Shown here piece by piece: positions 5,610 through 10,008 of a stretch of 10,008 bases of DNA. The notes beneath the pieces were generated by a model. The model searched no databases. It was not told where the DNA came from and worked only from the letters and a program-made list of their open reading frames with translations. The stretch is from Patescibacteria group bacterium (lineage in GTDB: Bacteria > Patescibacteriota > Gracilibacteria > UBA1369 > PNNO01). Location: the NCBI GenBank assembly GCA_024275695.1, contig JAJRYP010000043.1, positions 1 to 10,008 on the forward strand, given 5' to 3'. A program made the translations under genes and the position numbers. Numbering within the stretch: position 1 is the stretch's first letter; every line of letters starts with the position of its first letter.

Positions 5610-6478
5610 CCTCTTTCCGCATAACGAGTATCAAGATCTTTAATTTCTTTGCTTTCCATGGCCTCCCCGAGATTCTCGGAAACTCTTGCTATAATTTCCG
5701 GTTCATGAAAATGAGTTACAGCCTTAACGATTGCTTTTCCTCTCTTAACAGGATCACTTGCTTTAAAAATTCCGGAACCTACAAACACACCATCAAGGCC
5801 CAGTTGCATCATTAAAGCTGCGTCTGCCGGCGTGGCAATTCCTCCGGCCGCGAAATTAACTACGGGCAGCTTCCCTGTTTCGGCCACTTCTTTTACCAAT
5901 TCATAGGGAACCCTTTGTTGTCTTGCGTATTCTTTTAAAGTTTTTTCAGCTCCATATTTCAATTCCTCAATTTCACCAAAAAGTGTACGCGCGTGCCTAA
6001 CCGCCTCAACAACATTTCCGGTCCCGGCTTCCCCTTTCGTCCTAATCATTGTAGCACCTTCCGAAATCCGTCTTAAGGCTTCACCTAAATTAGTGGCTCC
6101 ACACACAAAAGGAATATTAAATTTTGCCTTATCAATATGAAATTTTTCATCTGCCGGAGTTAAAACTTCACTCTCGTCAATATAATCTATTCCAAGCGAT
6201 TCAATAACCTGCGCCTCCACAAAATGACCTATCCTGACTTTTGCCATAACCGGAATCGAAACCGCTTTCTTAATATTTTTAATTAATTGCGGATCACTCA
6301 TTCGCGCAACTCCTCCATCCTTTCTAATATCCGACGGGACTCTTTCAAGTGCCATAACGGCGCAAGCTCCGGCCTCTTCGGCAATTTTCGCATGCTCCCG
6401 GGTAACCACATCCATGATTACTCCGCCTTTAAGCATCCGGGCAAGACCGCGTTTTAAAGTTTGAGTATTTTTTTTCAT
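5603..6478 (-). CDS. pdxS: PLP synthase subunit PdxS
   Basis: Builds pyridoxal 5'-phosphate from ribose 5-phosphate, glyceraldehyde 3-phosphate and ammonia (the DXP-independent route), forming a dodecamer with PdxT. It has 291 residues, full length. Asp23 in IMDVV, Lys80 in MAKVRIGH (the ribose-phosphate Schiff base lysine) and Lys148 in RTKGEAGTG (the second catalytic lysine) are all present; FAAGGIATPADAA near 209-221 is also typical. The ATG at 6478 gives the standard N-terminus (MKKNTQTLKRG) and has no Shine-Dalgarno sequence. First gene of the two-gene operon, with its own promoter at 6512-6539. The identity is secure. Confidence 0.98.
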   Translation of the reverse strand: MKKNTQTLKRGLARMLKGGVIMDVVTREHAKIAEEAGACAVMALERVPSDIRKDGGVARMSDPQLIKNIKKAVSIPVMAKVRIGHFVEAQVIESLGIDYIDESEVLTPADEKFHIDKAKFNIPFVCGATNLGEALRRISEGATMIRTKGEAGTGNVVEAVRHARTLFGEIEELKYGAEKTLKEYARQQRVPYELVKEVAETGKLPVVNFAAGGIATPADAALMMQLGLDGVFVGSGIFKASDPVKRGKAIVKAVTHFHEPEIIARVSENLGEAMESKEIKDLDTRYAERGW

Positions 6479-6511
6479 AATTTGTTATACGTCATAAAGA
6501 TAGGCAGACAT

Positions 6512-6539
6512 ATTATACTGAACAAAGTACCCACATCAA
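6512..6539 (-). promoter_or_regulatory. Promoter of pdxS-pdxT
   Basis: On the minus strand, TATAAT (6512-6517) sits 16 bp from TTGATG (6534-6539). The predicted start near 6505 gives a short leader of about 27 nt. No room is left for a riboswitch. Confidence 0.65.
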
Positions 6540-6575
6540 TCTAAAAACGTAAAATCGATTTTATTTTATTTATTT

Positions 6576-6604
6576 TTGACAAATTTTGCAAAGACTTTTA
6601 GAAT
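6576..6604 (+). promoter_or_regulatory. Promoter of the response regulator
   Basis: A perfect TTGACA (6576-6581), a 17-bp spacer and TAGAAT (6599-6604). The predicted start near 6611 leaves about 26 nt to the ATG at 6637. It is divergent from the pdxS promoter. Confidence 0.7.
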
Positions 6605-6636
6605 TTGTGTCTTGTTGATTTTAACTTTAATAAAAA

Positions 6637-7206
6637 ATGGAGAATGAAAACAACAACGGTTCAGAGAGCCAATTACCACGGGAAAATAAAATATATTATC
6701 AACCGGAAACGGATGAATTCCCGAATAAACCGGGTGAAACTCAAGGTGACCCTGCAATTAGCCATGTTGTAGCGCAAGTTGTTAACGCGGAAACGGAAAC
6801 GCCGGATGAAAACCCCCTTGAAGGAATTACCGTTTATATAGTTGATGATGAACCGGCTATTGCAAGAATTACGGCAAAAATAATAAAGAGCGCGGGCGGA
6901 GTGGAAATCACAACCGATAATGGCGAAGAATGCCTAAGTCTTCTACAAGCAGCCGGAAAAAATATAGCCGTATTAACCGATTATTCAATGCCGGAAATGA
7001 ACGGTCTGGAAGTTGCCAAAGCTATCCGACAGTTTGAAAACGGCAAAAACATACCGGTTATAATGGTAAGCGGCGGCGGTTTAAACGAGGCTGAAATTCA
7101 AGCGGCGTTGATGGATGAAACTATAGACGCCTTTGTGGGAAAACCGTTTATGCCGGATGATATTATATTGACTGTAAGAGAAATTTTCGATAAGAAAAAT
7201 GCATAA
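6637..7206 (+). CDS. Orphan single-domain response regulator with a disordered N-terminal tail
   Basis: Receiver (REC) domain protein of 189 residues. Residues 1-60 are rich in Asn, Glu, Pro and Gln with no predicted fold. The receiver domain runs from about 64 to 187: acidic pair Asp70/Asp71 in YIVDDE, phospho-acceptor Asp115 in LTDYSMPEMNG, Ser145 in MVSGG and Lys169 in GKPF. There is no DNA-binding or enzymatic output domain, so it probably works by protein contact, as CheY or Spo0F do, or its tail is the effector. No histidine kinase is in the window. The start at 6637 is supported by the promoter spacing; no in-frame ATG lies between it and the receiver domain that would remove the tail cleanly. 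It lies 24 bp before the membrane protein gene, probably on one transcript. Confidence 0.9.
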   Translation: MENENNNGSESQLPRENKIYYQPETDEFPNKPGETQGDPAISHVVAQVVNAETETPDENPLEGITVYIVDDEPAIARITAKIIKSAGGVEITTDNGEECLSLLQAAGKNIAVLTDYSMPEMNGLEVAKAIRQFENGKNIPVIMVSGGGLNEAEIQAALMDETIDAFVGKPFMPDDIILTVREIFDKKNA

Positions 7207-7230
7207 AGCTTTTTTCCTTAACACAAATTA

Positions 7231-7923
7231 ATGAAGGATAAGACGAGTTTGAAGATTCTTTTCCTACTTAGTATATTACTATTCTTTTTACTTATAATCA
7301 GAGTATTTATTACGGAAAGAACCGGTTATCTGTTTTTAATATGGAATCTCTTTCTTGCATGGATTCCCTTATTACTTTCATTATTAATAAATTATGTCCA
7401 CTCGAAAAAATTCAACTATAAAAATTCATTTTTAATAGTACTTGGACTTTTATGGTTATTTTTTTATCCGAACGCGCCATATATGATTACCGATTTTATT
7501 CATTTAAGTCGGTACACTTTCATGTCAATCAAAGAACAAAATTATTTGTTTAATACGTATGTTTTTCATACTGATTTATTAATGTGGTATGACTTTATTC
7601 TTTTATCGCTATCAATTGGAATCGGCATCTTGCTTGGATTTATTTCACTTTTTATACTTCAAAAAATCGTAAAAAAATATTTCAACTTAAAAACAGGTTG
7701 GTTATTTGTAACCGGCACTTTATTTTTAACAAGTATCGCAATTTATATCGGGAGATTTATCAGATTAAACAGTTGGGATGTTTTTACAAAACCATTCGCG
7801 GTTATATCTATTGTAATTGAAAAATTGAACTTTGAATTTTTAATCTTTACAGTATTATTTTTCATACTATTAAAAGGAAGTTATATTGCGATTTACGGTC
7901 TTTTGTCATTATCGAAAAAATAA
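7231..7923 (+). CDS. DUF1361 family integral membrane protein
   Basis: Hydrophobic protein of 230 residues with about six or seven membrane segments (roughly 8-26, 32-53, 65-80, 118-143, 156-175 and 198-222). Family-type motifs are LFLAWIPLLLSLL (40-52), LFFYPNAPYMITDFIHL (76-92), WYDFILLSLSIG and YIGRFIRLNSWDV. The function of the family is not established to my knowledge. The conserved PNAPYMITD and GRFIRLNSWD loops suggest a ligand or catalytic site at the membrane face, which is an inference. It follows the response regulator by 24 bp and has no Shine-Dalgarno sequence. The link between the two genes is only positional. Confidence 0.85.
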   Translation: MKDKTSLKILFLLSILLFFLLIIRVFITERTGYLFLIWNLFLAWIPLLLSLLINYVHSKKFNYKNSFLIVLGLLWLFFYPNAPYMITDFIHLSRYTFMSIKEQNYLFNTYVFHTDLLMWYDFILLSLSIGIGILLGFISLFILQKIVKKYFNLKTGWLFVTGTLFLTSIAIYIGRFIRLNSWDVFTKPFAVISIVIEKLNFEFLIFTVLFFILLKGSYIAIYGLLSLSKK

Positions 7924-7924
7924 T

Positions 7925-7951
7925 TTGACTTTGATTTTTTAACTCTATAGT
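7925..7951 (+). promoter_or_regulatory. Possible promoter of ilvC
   Basis: TTGACT (7925-7930) and TATAGT (7946-7951) with a short 15-bp spacer, directly after the stop of the membrane protein gene. It leaves about 22 nt of leader before the ATG at 7981, so ilvC need not depend on the upstream genes. The short spacer makes it uncertain. Confidence 0.4.
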
Positions 7952-7980
7952 TTTTCTTTAGTTATTAACAGATATTAATT

Positions 7981-9024
7981 ATGGCGAAAATTAATTTTGG
8001 CGGCGTTGAAGAGAATGTAGTAACTCGCGAGGAATTCCCGTTGGAAAAAGCACGTGAAGTTTTGAAAGACGAAACCGTTGCCGTACTTGGATATGGAGTT
8101 CAAGGACCGGGACAGGCATTAAATTTAAGAGACAACGGCATAAATGTAATTGTCGGACAAAGGGAAGGATCAAAAAGTTGGGATAAAGCAATTGCGGACG
8201 GATGGATCCCCGGCGAATCTTTATTCCCCATCGAGCGGGCGGCGGAAAAAGGAACCGTTTTAATGTATCTACTTTCGGACGCGGGACAAAAAGCTGTTTG
8301 GCCGATTATAAAACCATATTTAACAAGCGGTAAAACATTATATTTTTCACATGGATTCGCAATAACTTACGGTGATCAAACAGGTGTCGTTCCTCCAAAA
8401 GATATTGATGTTGTACTTGTAGGACCAAAAGGACCGGGCGGTCTTGTTCGAAAACACTATCTTAACGGAAAGGGTGTAAATTCCAGTTATGCGATTTATC
8501 AAGATGCGACGGGGAACGCGAAAGAAAAATGTCTGGCTCTTGGAATCGCGGTAGGTTCGGGATATTTATTTGAAACAACTTTTCAAAATGAAGTTTATAG
8601 CGATCTAACAGGTGAAAGAGGAGTCTTAATGGGAGCAATGGCAGGTATAATGGAAGCTCAATATAACGAACTTCGTAAACACGGACACAGTCCCAGTGAA
8701 GCATTCAATGAAACTGTCGAGGAGGCTACTCAAAGTTTGATCCCTCTAATTGGCGAAAACGGAATGGATTGGATGTTTGCAAATTGTTCAACAACAGCGC
8801 AACGAGGAGCGCTGGATTGGAAAAACAAATTTCGGGACGCGGTTGCACCCGTATTCAGCGATCTCTATGAAAGCGTTAAGAACGGAACTGAAACAAAAAT
8901 TGTTTTGGAAAAAAACAGTCAGCCGAATTATCGCGAAGAGTTAGATAAAGAACTTGCCGAAATGGGTAACAGTGAAATGTGGCAGGCCGGGAAGGAAGTT
9001 AGAAAATTACGTCCGGAAAGCTAA
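7981..9024 (+). CDS. ilvC: Ketol-acid reductoisomerase, class I (short form)
   Basis: Converts 2-acetolactate to 2,3-dihydroxyisovalerate, or the 2-aceto-2-hydroxybutyrate homologue, using NADPH and Mg2+, in valine/leucine and isoleucine synthesis. It has 347 residues. The Rossmann loop GYGVQG is at 37-42, and Arg61 with Ser64/Ser66 fits NADPH preference. His124, Lys150, metal ligands Asp208 and Glu212, Glu244, Glu248 and substrate-binding Ser270 are all visible. The N-terminal INFGGVEENVVTREEFPL and C-terminal MWQAGKEVRKLRPE resemble, from memory, the Bacteroidota and fungal mitochondrial enzymes more than the common bacterial class I form, hinting at lateral transfer. No other ilv or leu gene is in the window. 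There is no Shine-Dalgarno sequence at the ATG. Confidence 0.97.
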   Translation: MAKINFGGVEENVVTREEFPLEKAREVLKDETVAVLGYGVQGPGQALNLRDNGINVIVGQREGSKSWDKAIADGWIPGESLFPIERAAEKGTVLMYLLSDAGQKAVWPIIKPYLTSGKTLYFSHGFAITYGDQTGVVPPKDIDVVLVGPKGPGGLVRKHYLNGKGVNSSYAIYQDATGNAKEKCLALGIAVGSGYLFETTFQNEVYSDLTGERGVLMGAMAGIMEAQYNELRKHGHSPSEAFNETVEEATQSLIPLIGENGMDWMFANCSTTAQRGALDWKNKFRDAVAPVFSDLYESVKNGTETKIVLEKNSQPNYREELDKELAEMGNSEMWQAGKEVRKLRPES

Positions 9025-9034
9025 GTAAGTTTCA

Positions 9035-9063
9035 TTGCAATAGTTAGACGAGTTATTTATTAT
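9035..9063 (+). promoter_or_regulatory. Probable promoter of the ZIP transporter
   Basis: TTGCAA (9035-9040), a 17-bp spacer and TATTAT (9058-9063), in the 70-bp gap after ilvC. The predicted start near 9070 leaves about 25 nt before the ATG at 9095. No metal-responsive palindrome is obvious nearby. Confidence 0.5.
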
Positions 9064-9094
9064 AAAACAGCTAAAGTATTTAAAATAAAATGTT

Positions 9095-9850
9095 ATGAAC
9101 GAGATATGGTTTTACACTCTTGTAAGCGTATTTGTCGTAAGTATCATCTCCCTGATTGGTGCAATAATAATGATAATAAATCAGAAATCCATTAAAAAGT
9201 TTTTGATTTTTATGGTTTCTTTTGCAGCCGGTGCAATGCTTGGAGATGTATTTATACATATGCTTCCGGAACTCGCGGAAGAAGGAGGTTTAACGATGAC
9301 GACATCGCTATATATATTGCTTGGAATTCTTATATTTTTTATTTTAGAAAAAATCATACATTGGAGACACTGCCATTTATCCGCAACAAAAGATCATATA
9401 CATTCTTTGGCGTTTATGAATCTTGTTGGAGACGCGGTGCATAATTTTATTGACGGAATTTTGATCGCGGGCAGTTTCTTACTAAGCGTACCGGTTGGAA
9501 TTGCTACGACAGTTGCAGTAATTCTTCATGAAATTCCTCAAGAAATGGGAGATTTTGGAGTTTTGCTTCATTCCGGAATGAAACCTAAAAAAGCGCTTTT
9601 ATTTAATTTTCTTTCCGCTTTAACGGCTGTAGTAGGAGCATTAATTGTTTTGCTAATTGGAATAAATAACGAGTATATAATTCAAATAATCATTCCTGTT
9701 ACAATGGGCGGATTCATTTATATCGCGAACGCGGATTTAATTCCGGAGCTTCATAAAGAAACAAAAATATCTCACTCAATATTACAATTAATTAGTTTTC
9801 TCATAGGAGTGGCTATTATGTTTAGCCTATTGTACTTGCCGGTTCACTAA
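9095..9850 (+). CDS. ZIP family divalent metal transporter
   Basis: Inner-membrane uptake carrier for Zn2+ or related divalent metals. It has 251 residues and about eight membrane segments. The two metal-site signatures are present: HNFIDG (His116, Asn117, Asp120) in helix IV and HEIPQEMGD (His145, Glu146, Glu150, Asp153) in helix V. HEIPQE in place of HEIPHE is a common bacterial variant. The helix III-IV loop contains a small His cluster (His89, 92, 94, 101, 103), usual for metal sensing or delivery in this family. GDVFIHMLPEL (50-60) and YIANADLIPELH near 213-224 are further family hallmarks. Selectivity (Zn, Fe or Mn) cannot be read. A terminator follows. Confidence 0.94.
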   Translation: MNEIWFYTLVSVFVVSIISLIGAIIMIINQKSIKKFLIFMVSFAAGAMLGDVFIHMLPELAEEGGLTMTTSLYILLGILIFFILEKIIHWRHCHLSATKDHIHSLAFMNLVGDAVHNFIDGILIAGSFLLSVPVGIATTVAVILHEIPQEMGDFGVLLHSGMKPKKALLFNFLSALTAVVGALIVLLIGINNEYIIQIIIPVTMGGFIYIANADLIPELHKETKISHSILQLISFLIGVAIMFSLLYLPVH

Positions 9851-9871
9851 AAACGATTCACGCGTTTCACT

Positions 9872-9902
9872 AAAAAGACCCCGGTTTTTAGGGAGGTTTT
9901 TT
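9872..9902 (+). terminator. Intrinsic terminator after the ZIP gene
   Basis: An A-run and CCCC (9879-9882) face GGG-A-GG (9891-9896) across a 9-nt loop region, followed by six T (9897-9902). The stem has small bulges (GA at 9877-9878, A at 9894). With A-runs on one side and T-runs on the other it might act in both directions. It lies 21 bp after the ZIP stop. Confidence 0.6.
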
Positions 9903-9938
9903 AAGAAACAGTACTTTAGGCATGCCAAAAGGAACGGT

Positions 9939-10008
9939 TTGCATTTTGACGAACACGGGGAATTAATCCCTTTTGTTCCGTATCTAAACGCCATTGACAT
10001 ATTCAAAA
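9939..10008 (+). CDS. Possible 5' end of an unidentified gene (runs off the right edge)
   Basis: The frame containing 9939-10008 is open from 9807 (after a TAG at 9804-9806) to the window end and reads LHFDEHGELIPFVPYLN and onward, which looks protein-like with ordinary codon use. It has no ATG or GTG. The only usual start codon after the terminator is the TTG at 9939, preceded at 5 bp by AGGA (9930-9933); this is odd because neighbouring genes lack such sites. A different start, a frameshift, or a non-coding frame are all possible. I recognise no family. Confidence 0.3.
   Translation, partial: MHFDEHGELIPFVPYLNAIDIFK

Noticed and set aside
9924..9968. Mini-ORF starting at the ATG at 9924
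   Set aside because: It stops after 14 codons, and an overlapping frame continues open to the edge with a more protein-like sequence.
1..10008. CRISPR array, insertion sequence, phage or defence genes
   Set aside because: No regularly spaced repeats, transposase, integrase, nuclease or toxin-antitoxin gene is visible; the protein genes are mostly housekeeping or metabolic.
1..10008. Recoded UGA (as in some candidate phyla)
   Set aside because: All conserved proteins read cleanly with the standard code, and no family alignment needs UGA read as an amino acid.

Overview
This is an A+T-rich bacterial segment using the standard genetic code. Most genes are preceded by good sigma70-type promoters (TATAAT-like -10, TTGNNN -35), but almost none has a Shine-Dalgarno sequence; starts sit in A/T-rich leaders. 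Bacterial guanylate kinase, PdxS/PdxT and the promoter style rule out an archaeon. The KARI resembles the Bacteroidota/fungal type, but no Bacteroidota-type promoters are seen. A Candidate Phyla Radiation (Patescibacteria) or other little-cultivated lineage would fit; this placement is an inference.

Layout. 1-286 (-): N-terminal half of guanylate kinase. 287-1097: no credible protein gene. A divergent plus-strand promoter at 418-446 is followed by about 545 nt of dense RNA-like structure (about 453-998), which I could not match to any RNA family I know. It is flanked by two G+C-rich islands that share words with each other and with a third island at 1821-1886. 1098-1667 (-): 2-Cys peroxiredoxin. 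The 237-bp gap 1668-1904 holds divergent promoters, a 7-1-7 palindrome at the peroxiredoxin transcription start and a 14-bp tandem direct repeat. 1905-5017 (+): operon of a short-chain flavodoxin and the gamma-alpha and beta subunits of a 2-oxoacid:ferredoxin oxidoreductase. 5001-6478 (-): pdxS-pdxT, the two-subunit PLP synthase, whose end overlaps the oxidoreductase operon tail to tail. 6479-6636: divergent promoters. 6637-7923 (+): orphan single-domain response regulator, then a DUF1361-type membrane protein. 7981-9024 (+): ilvC. 9095-9850 (+): ZIP-family metal transporter and a terminator, then an open frame running off the right edge.

How the parts may work together. The oxidoreductase links acyl-CoA and 2-oxoacids to a low-potential carrier, and the co-transcribed flavodoxin is its likely redox partner. 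The oppositely transcribed peroxiredoxin would protect such oxygen-sensitive chemistry, and its operator-like palindrome hints at redox or metal control. PdxST makes PLP, the cofactor of aminotransferases, and IlvC supplies one step of valine/isoleucine synthesis. The most interesting unexplained object is the long structured RNA candidate at about 453-998.
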